Below, piece by piece: positions 49,801 through 61,870 of a DNA stretch of 64,000 nt. The stretch's first letter is position 1. The number at the start of each line of letters is the position of its first letter. Both the position numbers and the translations under genes were made by a program. A model generated the notes under the pieces. That model worked only from the letters and a program-made list of their open reading frames with translations. It was not told the DNA's origin and searched no databases. The DNA comes from Antennarius striatus (Eukaryota > Chordata > Actinopteri > Lophiiformes > Antennariidae), in contig NC_090781.1 in NCBI RefSeq assembly GCF_040054535.1, positions 17,398,482-17,462,481 of the forward strand, written 5' to 3'.

Positions 49801-52800
49801 CCATCCCAATCATGATAACAGAGTGAGTGCTTTTGGGCCGAGGTGATGTGGACACTGAGGTGATGAAAGTGACGTCTTAGAGGGGAGATTTCTGTCCAAC
49901 ATGCCACTGAGGATTAGGTATCTGGTTTCTCCTCCAGCATTTAATCTGGACCAGAGGGGACAAATGTCATTCTACAAAACAACACATTTTGATATCGCTG
50001 GTATCACCTCCAAAGCCAGGTCAATACTGGGGGATTAAACGCCAGCACTTAGAGTGGGAGGGATTGGATTAAGTACGTCATTGTAAATTCCTTTGTAAAT
50101 GCTTTGGGGGCATAATTTAAAAGTGATAAATTCACCGTATTTAAGAGACTCGTCTCACTGTTTTAGCATTGGTGGGCAACAGAAAGGAGCTGTGGGTGGT
50201 CAGAAACAGATCCAGGTGTGACAAAAAACAAGCAACCACGACTGATGTAGAGGGGGGTGCCGAGTTGGTCAAGAGGAAGATTTGTGTGAAATGGGTCAGT
50301 TAGATACTAGCACAGGTGTGGACAGTGGAGGAGGATGAAGGTGACAGAGACCGATGGATTAACCCCAGAAAATGGGAACATATTTACCTTGTATGTAGGT
50401 ATATCTACACCCTAAATACCCATCAGCACTTTAAGAGGAAATCCTGTCCAAACTTTTACTAAAAGGTGACGACTGAAATGTCATTCTTGACCTTGAGAAC
50501 AGCAGATAACAATACCTTTACCTAAATATCAATGTAGCTGTGCCCAAGAGTTTTATTGAGTTGTGCAGTCTTCCTCATTAGATATGATATACAATGACAT
50601 TTAAAGACTGTATTACTTGCAGGGGTACTCTACTATGCATTTAAATGCTTTTATGGTGTCCTCTTCATGTCTGCATAGAAAGCTCTAGATGGATATGTTT
50701 TATCGTAACATTATAATAGGACAGTATTCATCTCTAGGATAATGGAAAGTTTAAGAACTTAGTAGACAAAAAGAACAGCAGAATCCTATGACGTTGTGCA
50801 ATAATAATAGTCTTTTATTGCAAACAAAGAAACAAAATACAATCTATGACACTTTCATCTCTGAGTCCTGTGAGATAATCAATCATTCAAAGAACATACA
50901 AAATAATTGGTCAGACAACCTCCAGAACAAATACAAAATGCAGTGGAAACAGCATCGCCCTCTCATCTCGAGACAAGAGCTTCTTGGATAAGATAACTTA
51001 GATTCTGTGAAAATTAAAAACCTCATACAAAAAATATTTTTCAATAATAATAAAAAAGAAACAGCCAGCATATTTACAAGAACAACAATATTTTCTGTGA
51101 ATCTGGCTTGAATATTTTCCCAGTGAAACTTTACTTTTACACTTTTCTCAGTAACCAACGTGTTACCTGTGTCTTTTCAGAGTATAAGGCATGGCAGTCA
51201 ACCTTGTGTCTGTTATTGACCTTAAATATCAAGATGGAAGACATAAAAATGGAGTGGTCAGTCCTCTTCTATCATGATATTAAGAATCTTTATATTAATG
51301 CTTTTGGTAATTGCCATTTTTTTTCAAAGTTTCTGTGCATTGCTCAGCCCATCTAAGGCACCAACTATTCAGTAGGGTAGTCCAGAACAAACTGTACATG
51401 AACACATAAATCAAACAGCTAATCCTATGTTAACCTAATAGCATTATATACATGTATATAAACATTAGTGATGAGAAATAATGAACCAAGCAGTAGTGAA
51501 TAACTTAATTTACATGCAACCAGGAAATACGAGTGCTATAAAAAAAACATTCATCACTTCAGTTTGGTTTGCATTCATCCAACCAGTCGTGAAAAAAAAA
51601 AGGAAAATTTGGAAGAGCGACAGCAGTTTGCATCGAGTGATTTCACCAAAGCAACAAATGACAGCATTCAGTCAGCCACCCAAAAAAGACATGTAAACAT
51701 AGATGTGGATTTGCTATAAATCACCTTGAATAAGCGTTTTGAGTTTCCAAATGAAAAGAGAAAAAAATATGAAACCTTAATTCAAAAGCTTGTGGTCTGA
51801 GGTGCTGGCTGCAGCAGCAGCAGATGTGTGGCCACTTGATGCACGTGTGTGTGTGTGTGTGTTTGTGTGTGTGATGAAGAGTGTGAGAACACTTAAGAAC
51901 TTTCTTCTCGTATATCGTTGACCAAAGCTCTGGCATGGGAAAGGGCGGAGAAAAGTCTAAAAAAAGAAGATATGGATGCATACGCTCTATAAATCACCAA
52001 TGAGAGAGCAGACCCACCCATCCTAATCTCACCGTGTCACACATATACAGGGTTCAAGAAACACGCACGGACTAAATAAGGATTTTTCCAAATATGGTAT
52101 GATTGATCCTCGTTTCATTCCTAGGAAACAAACAGGGAGCACTAAGTGAGAGATGAGATCACTGATGATGTCAACTATTTGTTGCAACCTAATGTCACCA
52201 CGTTTGTTTGTAGGAAAAATACATATCCCTTGAGGAGCCATTGCACACACATCTCTAACCTTAATGCTTCTAGAAACATTTTTTTCATACATGGATTGAA
52301 TTTCTGGTATCCATGATCACTGGGTCTCCTCAGAGAAGCTGCAGCAGAGCCAAAACCAAACATTACAGTCTGTTCTGTGATCTCATGCTCTCACAGTTCT
52401 ACTTTTCTGTGATGTATTCGTCCAATCACACTTCAGAAACATACAACATAAAGCTGAAGGATTATTTTATTAGGGCTCCTCTTTTTTTTAGTACTTTTTC
52501 AACCAATACTTTGCTTGATCACCATTATGAATGATGGCAGTGGAGTGTCAAGCAGGAGCACTGAAACTGTAGGTGGTTTATGGAGCCACATAATGTCAGA
52601 TGATGACAGCTGTGATCGTCACATCTGGAATTTATAATGCATTACTTTGATCCCACATTTAAAATAAAAGCTATTATGACCAATTGGTTCTCATCTTGCA
52701 GACAGAAATCAGAGGATAGAAGAGGGAAAATGGAAAAACCAGCAATGCAGTCTGTTATCATGGCTAAACGGAGAAGGCAGAGGCCTGGCTGTCCTTCTGA

Positions 52801-53420
52801 TAACCATCAGACAGAGTTGTGCTTTTTCACTGCAAGAAAGTGACTGGATCAACACAACTAGATAATAATGTATTTTGAAAAGTCAATTCAATTTACATAA
52901 TCTATGTTCAGCACTTTTTCTGCAATAGACATCTAATGTATTCATTTTAAAAAATATTTTAATTAGTATTTTCTATTGGTAGTTAAAAGTCGACTATTTG
53001 AACACTATATTCAGGTCAGATTTGTAAAGTATCATTGACTGCGATTTCCATATATCATGATTGTCTTCAAAACAAGACAACAGTCATTTCTGGCATTTTA
53101 AACTTGTAATGAGTCATTCCACAGCCAGCCCAAATCACTCAGTGACTGACCTCTTGATAAGTCACTTCAGTTCATTTTATTGTAAGTCACCCGTTGCTGA
53201 TTTAGCATTTTGCACAATTACGTTCAAGCTGTTTCCAGCAACTTAAACAGCAAATAACAAAAAACCCAGAACAATCTGAAGCATAACAAATTTTGAACAA
53301 ATTTATCTCTACAACAAATATTGAAAGAACCCAGAACAATTCTCAAAAATAACAAATTTTGAACAAACTTATCTCTAGAACAAATATTGAGTTAAAGGAA
53401 TTACACTACATTATCATGTA
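46871..53420. other. Intergenic / possible distal nectin 3' UTR, no gene seen
   Basis: No supportable exon. It contains a TG tract at 51845-51874 and an imperfect direct repeat at about 53266-53392. Minus-strand AATAAA candidates lie near 50813 and 53177, but none can be tied to the nectin transcript. Confidence 0.55.
53266..53392. repeat. Two imperfect tandem copies of a ~64-bp unit
   Basis: AACAAATTTTGAACAAA followed by TTATCTCTA and AACAAATATTGA occurs twice in a row with small differences. It lies 30 bases left of the foldback transposon. Confidence 0.7.
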
Positions 53421-53961
53421 CAATGCCTTGCGAAAGTATTGGCCCCCCCAAGAATTTTTTTTTGACATTTTGCCACATTTCAGGCTTCAAACTGAAAGAT
53501 AACAAACTGAAAATATTTTTCAAGAATCAACAACATGTGAGACACAATCGTGAAGTGGAACCAAATGTATTCAACATTTTATAGCGTGTTTAGAAATAAA
53601 AAACTGAGAAGCAGGATGTGCAAAAGTATTGGCCCCCTGTTCTCTCAGCTCAGCTAACCGACTCCAGCGGTAAGTTCCCTGATGACTTCTGAATGATTCA
53701 ATATTGACCCAAATAACAACAATGACAAACAGAATGCACTGATGTGTCATTTGGTCTCACATTTGCACATCCTACTTTTTAGTTTTTTATTTGTAAACAC
53801 AATATAAAATGTTGAATAAATTTGGTTCCACTTCACGATTGTGTCTCACATGTTGTTGATTCTTGAAAAATATTTTCAGTTTGTTATCTTTAAGTTTGAA
53901 GCCTGAAATGTGGCAAAATGTCAACAAGTTATTGGGGGGGCAATACTTTCGCAAAGCACTG
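53421..53961. mobile_element. Foldback DNA transposon, Tc1/mariner-like, with TA flanks
   Basis: Two arms of about 200 bases (53421-53625 and about 53760-53961) are reverse complements of each other with few mismatches. Each begins with a version of CA(A/G)TGC(C/T)TTGCGAAAGTATTG. They are separated by about 130 bases. TA dinucleotides abut both ends (53419-53420 and 53962-53963), the Tc1/mariner target site. No transposase remains, so it is non-autonomous. Similar TTGCGAAAGTATT ends are known from teleost Tc1-like elements (recalled). If transcribed, the arms would form a long hairpin. Confidence 0.88.
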
Positions 53962-54310
53962 TATCTATCACTGTCAGGTGACAGGATTAAAATTCATACA
54001 GAACCAGCAGAAGTCATTAAAGAACTGAAAAAAATGTTTAAAAGGGACAGTGATTTTTGTAAGTATAATGCCTGAGTAATTCTCCCTTTAAGTCATGTGA
54101 TTGACAGTTCTCCCTTTAACATGACGATACATTTTGGGTTTTTAAAATCATGCAGTGCAGCTGGCTTTTAACACAGATTGCAGCAATGATTGAAAAAAAG
54201 TCACAAATATGTTAATGCTGCAAGCAATTAAGAGATTACTTTCAAAAAGGTGCAGAAACTGTGAGGTGTTATGGGAGAAGAGCTCATTCACTCAGGCTAT
54301 CATACTTGAC

Positions 54311-54367
54311 TTACAAGGGTCTGAACATCTTACAAGGGTCTAAACATCTTACAAGGGTCTGAACATC
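54311..54367. repeat. Three tandem 19-bp units
   Basis: TTACAAGGGTCTGAACATC occurs three times in a row, with one base change in the middle copy. It lies just downstream of the nectin stop, likely in its 3' UTR. Confidence 0.95.
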
Positions 54368-54733
54368 TGACCTGTGACCTGTGTTAAAGACAGGTGCAAA
54401 CACAAAACAAACACAATAAAAAACCTCATTCCCATCAGTCAAAACTCCACTCTATGTCAGAGCCTCTCGAGCCTGAAGAGCTAGTATCAACAGGATGTTC
54501 AAGCATATTTGTAGCCTATTGAAATGCTACAAAAAGTAATAAAAACCACATTTGCGTCCTTAATGTCAACAGGTTACACTCAAGGCAGAGCAGTATTGTT
54601 CATAGAGCTCATTGTGGCACTGAGCTGAGACACTGGATTCATCCTTTAACTGAAATCGTTGATTTTTATATCTTGTTGCTCCTTAAACAATCTCAGTCGG
54701 TCATTTGTCATTTTGATTTCTTCACCTCTTTCT

Positions 54734-57700
54734 TCAGACATACCACTCCCGGCGTGAGATCACAGAGCCGTCTAAGTGGGACACATAGTCGTTGTCCCCA
54801 CCATTCTCAATACTGTCCCCCGGCAGGTGGGGGGAGCCGTTGTTCACTATGGGGCTCTGTAGAGGAGGCTCACTGGGGTGCATATTTTGGATGTTATAGG
54901 GATCTGGATAGTAGTTCCCCTCCTTGAGGAAAGTGTGGGCATCCACCGAATCAGCCCAGTCATCCCTATCCTTATGTTCGGGGGTGTAGTCGGGGTAAAT
55001 GATGTCTCCCCCAAGTTTGGGTTTAAGATCCTGGCTCCCTTTGCTTGTCTTGTCTCCATAGACCTCCTGCAGCTCGTGTGGTTGCAGCACATCCAGCTGA
55101 GACTCTCTCTGCATGTCAGAGGGTCCCAGGTACTGTTTGGTGTAGTAGTCTCCTCTGAAGGTGCGGCGCCGTCGCATGAAGTACACCCCGCCCAGGATCA
55201 GCAGTAGGCTCAGGATCAAAATGCCACCCACAACTCCACAGATTATTATGCTTAGACTGCCATCAGTTGAGGTGTGATGCGTCGGGGGCGAAAGCAGAGC
55301 TGTCTGCCGGTCTGCAGTAGTGCTGGTTTCAGTCATGTCAGAGCAGAGACATGTAGTGGTGCTGGGGGCAGCTGTGGTGGGGGGAGGATCTGCAGAGTGG
55401 ACATGAGATGAGAAGATTTAAACAGAAAGGATGGACAGCAGATAGTATTAGGACTCGTGAAAGAAGAGGAGACAAATCACAATTACATTATGTGGTGACC
55501 AAATAGGCAAGTCTGAAAAGTGCAATGTTGGACTAGAGACATGGATCGTCCAGTTACTGGAAAATATTCCTGTCCAATGTTTGAATAGGTCTTAAAATGT
55601 AAAATCAAGAAATGTGAAAAAGCTACTTAAAGACAATCTGCGTTTTTACAATGAATTTTGTCCAGAGATGTTTCAGATGTAACCATATCCTGTTACTGAC
55701 GACCAGTGTGAGCATGAGATAAAGACAGAGCGAGGTTGAACAACAAAGGACGAGCATGAATGGGTGATTATGATTAGCCCACGTCTCTTTACCAAACCCT
55801 GCTGTGGAGGAGTCATGTGAGAAGATGAAACGCTGGGTGATCGATGTGAGGTCACCGCATCTGTATTTGTCCTCCGGTGGCCGACGTTTGTGATACCAGC
55901 CGGTGTCAGAGAGGAAGGGGGTGTGTGGAGCTCAAGGTCAGGATAAGAGTCTCCATTCTGACCTCCAGCCTCCAGGGTTATGAGCTGCCTGATACCGCTA
56001 GTTGATCGCAGACTCATCAAAGGCCTGCCTACACAGCAAGATGGTTCGCATTAATATGGGCCTGCATCAACAGGTTTTCAGGCACGATTTAAAAAACATG
56101 ATTCCCAATGGAACCATATTGAGTCCCACGGATTCTGTTGCTGGGTAGGATGGATGGCCTTTTGTACATCAAGTGTGAGGCTGAAGGAGCGTTGGTAAAG
56201 TGAAATCATGTGAGAGGAAAATGGAGAAAACTCAAGGTGAGTAAAATGATTTACTGGCAATTGTCTTGGTCAGTCGTCAGTCCAACCTTGGAGTGTGACA
56301 TTTTAACCTTGTGTAAATGAGAACCATCAGCAGCCATGTAGCTCATTATCTGAGTGACAAGCAGCCAAAAACACAAGGCTGTACAGACAACTGGGAATGG
56401 AAAACAGCTACACCAAGCAACCATGGAAAGGGCGAGTACAGCTGAGCACAACCTGACCATCTCCATACGAGAGGGAAGTCAGAAGTCTCAGGTTTTAGTA
56501 TCTGACAAGAAAAGCAATAGAATTGCTTCATATAAGTCTGTCCTGTACAGGATGTCAGCTGTGATTTCATTTGGAGCAGGACTGCACACCAGTTCTGTAC
56601 ACAGATAGAGTCTGACAGCCTTGTTGGGACTTCTCCAGCTTCTTCCTCTCAACTGTGAGAAATGAAAAGGGTCGTGTGTGTTATGTGTCTGAAAGTAGAA
56701 GTTGCTTTGTTTGGAAAAGAATCAAGTGGAGAAGTGACAATAACAAAGGATGCACAGTTCCCAAGATTCACCTCCTGACTTTACACTGACGTAAAATAAC
56801 AAATGGAAAAGACAGAAAATAACTGGACAGTGTTTAAAGAATCTAAATGAAGGAAAACCCCTTGAAATGATCTGTGGAAGTACCCTTTTTGGATCTTCTT
56901 TTATAATCTACGAAGTGACAAGTAAATTACCTTCATACACTTCACACAGTTTAAAGAGACAAATATATCACTGCATACTGGTTAGTTATATCTATATACT
57001 GCAAATCTGTGAAGTTACTTATGTCCTGCTGTGAAAATGAAAACACTTAAACAAAACAAAGACAAACATTGCGTGGGTCCATATTTTGCTGACTCGGTAG
57101 AGGTAAACATCTTCTTTCCTATCAGGGAAATCTTATGTTGCCAAAACCACAACAGTGGAAACGTTGGGTGCTGATACTCTTTATCTGCCCTCGGCGCTGC
57201 TCTGTTGCCAGGAATTTGTGAAAGTGGATCTGGGCTGGGACAATTATACGGAGGCTTAACTCTGCTAGAAGTGTTGAACAGCAGGGTGATCGTACTGAGT
57301 GGGTAATCTTACATCAAAAAAGGCACGACGGATGTCAAAAGCTAAAGTCAGATGTTAAAGGTTATTTACTTAAGTAAACACAGGGTTAAAAGGTATCCCA
57401 TAGCACTTTAGGCTGAGTGGAAAAGAAACGTACCTTGTATCAAGAGGTCTATATCTTGACTCCGGACACCAATCTCATTGGTGACTTCGCAGCGGTATAT
57501 ACCAGAGTCATTGCGCCTCAGTGGTCGAGTGAAAACCAAGCTCTCGTTTGACACTTCAAGACCCTTGGGCATCACTCCATCCAACCTGTGCAAAAATGAA
57601 AGCTTACATGGGTCACAACACAATTAACACACCATCAACATACATGGATCACAACACAATTAACACACCATCAACATACATGGAGTTCAGGATGATTTCA

Positions 57701-60700
57701 TGACAGAATGTCTTCAAAGATGTAAAGATGTGGCGTTCTGCTGGTTTTGTTGACTCTTTTACATGATGACATAATTACGTGATTTTGATTGTTTAACATG
57801 AGCACAAGTTCATCAAAGGGAAACTCTGCAGTTAAGAACATGAGGTTTGGACACCAGAGATAAAATAAATGTAAACGGCTTCTCAGTTGAGACCTTGCTT
57901 CTTCTTTTAAAAGCAAGATGATGACAAAGCACTGCCAGGAGGACAGAGGCATTCTGAAGCATGTACCATTCGAAGGCTTTTATTTATAGCACGGAGTATG
58001 GGGGTGGGGGGGCATTGACAGCTCCAGTATCTGGGCTCTGAAATTATGCCAGAGGTCATTTATAGACAAACCGTTCTTCGCTTTGCCATATCTAACTTCA
58101 ATGGTTCAAACAGCAGCTGATAGTAATCCCTCAAAATGTTTAAAAAAAAAAAAGAACTATCAAATGTGTTCTACATTTATGCTAACACTGCTACCTGCAG
58201 GTTATATGTTCAATAATGAAGGACTACATAGGTCCTACTAGACCAGGCATTTAAGTATGAAATTACAAGCAGACATAAAAGTTTCCTTCTTTGCATCAAA
58301 TCTTCATACCAGCACTGAATCAAACAAATGACAACAAAACAGTTACAACAGATAATTTGGATCAGATGACAGACTAATCAGGTGACATCCCTTTGGAGGT
58401 ATGGAAACGTCTAGGAAAGGTGGCTGTGGGGGTTTTGACCAGGTTGTTCAACAAAATTCTAGTAGTTGGGAAGATGCCTAAAGAATGGAGGGAGTATACT
58501 TGTGCCCATTTATAAGAACAAGGCTGAAGTGCAGACAAATGCAGTCAGAGCAGTGAACTAAAGCACAACTGAATTAATCCACAACTTAACAAACTAACAG
58601 TACCACATGCACATCCTTCTGTGATTGGACGGCTATATCCATGATAACAACTTCTCGCTCTAGCTGTTCTCATTACTAACAAACACAACTATTGTCACTA
58701 TTTGAGTTTAAAAACACAGACACTCTAAACATCTCTCATGAAACCGTCTGACTATGTGCATTAACTTAAAATGATTATCCATAAATTTCCAGTCTCCCAG
58801 TGAATGTGGCTGGACAAATATACACTTTTGCCATCCAACGCGGTCACAACGAGATGCTTTAGAGCATAACACAAACCTTAGGCACTGAAATGTTGGAAAA
58901 TGTGTGACTATCTCTTTCCGATGACAAGTCAGCACTTTTGGCCTTCACAAAGATGATTTCATCATTAGAGAAACTTGCATTTCTGTTTGTTTCAATGCCA
59001 CACAGGTTGATGCTTACTTGTAATCTTGATTCACCAAAGTGGCTCAAGCAATCAAATCAAACATTTTAGACGCAGTCTCAGCGTTTTACCACAGGAAGAA
59101 AGCAGATGGTGATGCTCACCTGGTCCATGTGGTGAGATTTGGAGGAGGGTTGGCTCTGGCTCCACAGGTGAGCTGCACATTCTCTTGACCCACATACCAA
59201 TATTTATCGCGTGGATAAATTGTTATCACTGGTGCATCTGTAAACAAGAAACAGGACAAAATATTGTGATCATTTAGAAAGACTGACATTTTGATTCATT
59301 CTTTTGTCATCCTTTTGTAACCCTCTAACACCGTGGTGGACCCCTGTGGTCAGGGAAGCCATCCGACTCAAGAAGGAGGCTTTCAAGGGCATGTTGTCCC
59401 TGTGGACTCCTGAGGCAGTTGCAGGGTACCGACAGGCAAATGAGGAACCATCCAAGTTTTATACTGCAAGGATGGGACACTTGACCTCATCTGAGGAGGT
59501 TGTCAGTCGTTGGAAAGAACACTGAGGAACTCCTGACTCCAACTACCCCAACTGACCCGTCCTCTGTTGCAGAGGCAGAGCTGGAGGATGATGGGGGATT
59601 CGAATCAATCTCTCTGGGCGAAGTCACCGAGGTAGTTAAAAAACTTCACTGTGGCAAACCCCTGGGTGTTGATGAGATTTGCCCGGAACTGCTGAAGACA
59701 CTGGGTGTTGAGGGGCTGTCATGGATGACACGCCTCTTTAACACTGCATAGAAGTCTGGGACAGTGCCGAAAGAGTGGCAGACTGGGGTGGTGGCTCCCC
59801 TTTTTAAAAAAGAGGGACCAGAAGGTGTGTGCCAACTACAGGGGCATCACACTTCTCAGCCTCCCTGGGAAAGTTTACTCCAAGGTAAACTCCTTGGAGT
59901 TTGGGCATCTTGTGCAGATGCCTCTGGGGCGCCTCCCTAGGGAGGTGTTCCTGACACATCCAGCTGAGAGGAGACCTCGCGGCAGACCCAAGACCAGGTG
60001 GAGGGATTACATCTCAACACTGGCCTAGGAACACCATGGGATTCCCCAGTCAGAGCTGGTGGATGGGGCCGGGCAAAGGGAAGTTTTGGGTTCCCTGTTG
60101 AAGCTCCTGCCCCGCGACCCGACTCTGGATAAGCGGAAGAAGATGGACGGATCTTTTGTCATCTGAAGTTGTCTGAGCATAATTTATCTCTATTTCAAAG
60201 GGCAAAAGTGTGCGACTCAATAATCAGTTATTGTGATATCAGCAACCCGGTCAGAAATGAGCTTATCCAGAAGGAACAAAGCCTGCATTATAAGCACGGT
60301 AGCAAGCAATGACAAAAAACAAAGCCTGTGCAGAACCGTAGCATGGTGCAGCATCTGCTGGTGAGCGAGAGCCAAGAAAACAAACAAATGACCCCAGGCT
60401 GCTGGGAAGTTAGAAAATGACACTCTCTAAGACAGTGGATGCAGTGCAGCTAATAATAAAGTCCACTGCTTTACTACGACAAAGTTAAACCAAAACAAAA
60501 GGAAGACAGGAGGATAACTAAATGAAGCCGAGCACATGACACTGTAATAAAACAAGGCAAACACTGACTTAGGAATCTAATTCTTTGTTTTGATTTCTCT
60601 GGAGGACAAATGGAAACTCACTACAACGCACAGGAAGATGCCTTGGCTAACTGCAACCGTTGACCCTTTTCGTGATGCTGAAGCTGTGCTTCTTTTGAGC

Positions 60701-61870
60701 TTAAAATCCCTTGACTCTGCATTTGACGTGATTTATTGAGCTGGAAAGCCTCTTTCTTCCTGTATTAATCTTGGTTGCTCTGTGCCTCATTCACTGCCCC
60801 CTCCCCAGCACCCTGCTGCTACTTGTGTTGCTGCTGACGCCTAATCAATATTTCATAACATACCTTCATTAGCCTGCACTCACACAGTCCAAACACACAC
60901 TAACACTTATTACTGCTCACCCAGTGGGTAGTCATCAATGACTTTAACATTAAAACAACTCTCTTAATGGTCAAAGAAGAAAGGTAAGAGAGTCAGCTTT
61001 TTTATAAATCAAGCTACCAGTCAGGATTAATATTGATAAGATATGCTAGGCTGAAAAACTAACTACAACAATTGCAACTTACTTGAACACATACAAAAAA
61101 AATTATTCAAGTTATTCACTTCAGGGCCAAAATCTTTCTTGCGAAAAAGAAGCGACAACACAATAAAATAAAACTTCCATTTCAAGAAACTGCATTAACT
61201 TTACCGATAAAAGCGACGCCACAGAACTTAATCCAATCGATGATGGTTATGTTTTTTGCAGCATTGCTGAAGGAGGAATAAATGGTGCTGCTGCTGGATT
61301 AAGTGAGTCCACATTTACTGCAGCAAGATGGTGTGTGTGGGACTGACCAAACATTAACCGTAGTGTCCCCTGTTTATCATCACGCTCTGCAGTAATGTGG
61401 CTTATTGATGTGTTTCTGCGCAAAACATTTTCACAGTCAAAAACACTGAAATTCCAGCCTTTCTTTCAAATCCTGAAAAAACCAAACGTGGTTCAAATGT
61501 TGTATCTTTCCTAACATACAGGAAAGTTTTGAATAACATAATTATAGAGGAAATGTGACTTGGCACTTACACAGAATGAGTAGTACAGATTCTGAGCGAA
61601 AGTCAAATTTTAGGGTTGGGTGGCGCACGACACAGGTGAGTTTCTGTTCGTGGTCGATGCTCTGTGGTTGCCAATAGTAGCTCGCCCTTGTGGTGATGGT
61701 GCCGTTAAGATAGGTTTGATGTTGTTTTTCGGTTCGTCCATCCACCTTCGTTTCCCAGAACACCTCAGCGGCAGGAATGGCGTGCTCCGCTATGCAGGTG
61801 GCCACCAGGGTCTCCCTGCTGCCATTCACCAGAGGGCTGTTGCCCATAGCCAAAAGGATCGTTGGCTCCA
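54734..61870 (-). CDS. nectin3: Nectin-3-like cell adhesion molecule, C-terminal part
   Basis: Nectins are Ig-superfamily adherens-junction proteins that bind each other in trans and afadin inside the cell (family knowledge). Exons: 61571-61870 (second Ig domain, VEPTILL to VLLIL), 59120-59237 and 57434-57585 (third Ig domain, split after WTR/LDG, ending [10 protein letters not shown]), and 54734-55389 (stalk, membrane segment and tail). They total 1226 nt and join in phase, giving 408 residues. Each Ig domain keeps its Cys pair (ATC...LTC; LTC...YRC). The membrane segment is about 25 hydrophobic residues, from [12 protein letters not shown] to VYFM, followed by [11 protein letters not shown]. 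The tail ends [10 protein letters not shown], the PDZ ligand for afadin. [20 protein letters not shown] and the ending match nectin-3 best; the paralog name is less certain than the family. Signal peptide and V-type Ig domain must lie beyond 64000. Confidence 0.9.
55798..56028 (-). other. Candidate optional stalk exon of the nectin gene
   Basis: Between the third-Ig exon and the membrane exon, an open frame on the minus strand is bounded by an acceptor (TGTGTAG, ending 56029) and a donor-like GTTTGG (from 55797). The segment is 231 bp, phase 1 at both ends, so it could be included or skipped without breaking the frame. It would add 77 residues rich in Ser, Thr and Pro (for example [15 protein letters not shown]). 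A better donor, GTAAAG from 55792, would shift the frame of the membrane exon. Skipping also gives an open product, so use is unproven. Confidence 0.4.
56029..57433 (-). other. Nectin intron, right of the candidate stalk exon
   Basis: About 1.4 kb with no further exon seen. If the stalk exon is not used, the whole 55390-57433 interval is one intron. Confidence 0.6.
57607..57682. repeat. 36-bp tandem duplication next to a nectin exon
   Basis: A 36-bp unit, CATGG(G/A)TCACAACACAAT continued, is present twice with one mismatch and starts a third time. It lies 20 bases upstream, in gene sense, of the third-Ig exon acceptor. Confidence 0.9.
58385..58530 (+). pseudogene. RTE-like LINE reverse-transcriptase fragment
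   Basis: The plus-strand frame reads [30 protein letters not shown] and then a stop. VW(K)xLG...LTRLFNKIL...MPxEWR is a conserved segment just before the catalytic core in RTE-type reverse transcriptases (family knowledge). Only about 45 codons survive, antisense to nectin in its intron. Confidence 0.7.
59312..60151 (+). mobile_element. Internally deleted LINE with 12-bp target duplication
   Basis: The insert is bracketed by TCTTTTGTCATC at 59300-59311 and 60152-60163. Reading along it: [20 protein letters not shown], then [21 protein letters not shown] and [14 protein letters not shown] (start of the reverse transcriptase). It then jumps within about 10 codons to [17 protein letters not shown] and [13 protein letters not shown] (extreme C-terminus). 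The catalytic FADD-type core is absent. The 5' part is also missing. It lies antisense in a nectin intron. The motif set is common in teleost non-LTR elements, but the clade is not assigned. Confidence 0.88.
60164..61570 (-). other. Nectin intron, no exon seen
   Basis: About 1.4 kb of single-copy-looking sequence between the LINE and the second-Ig exon. The part at 60590-60900 is repeat-free with AT-rich core motifs such as TAATCAATATTTCATAA, but nothing coding. Confidence 0.6.
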
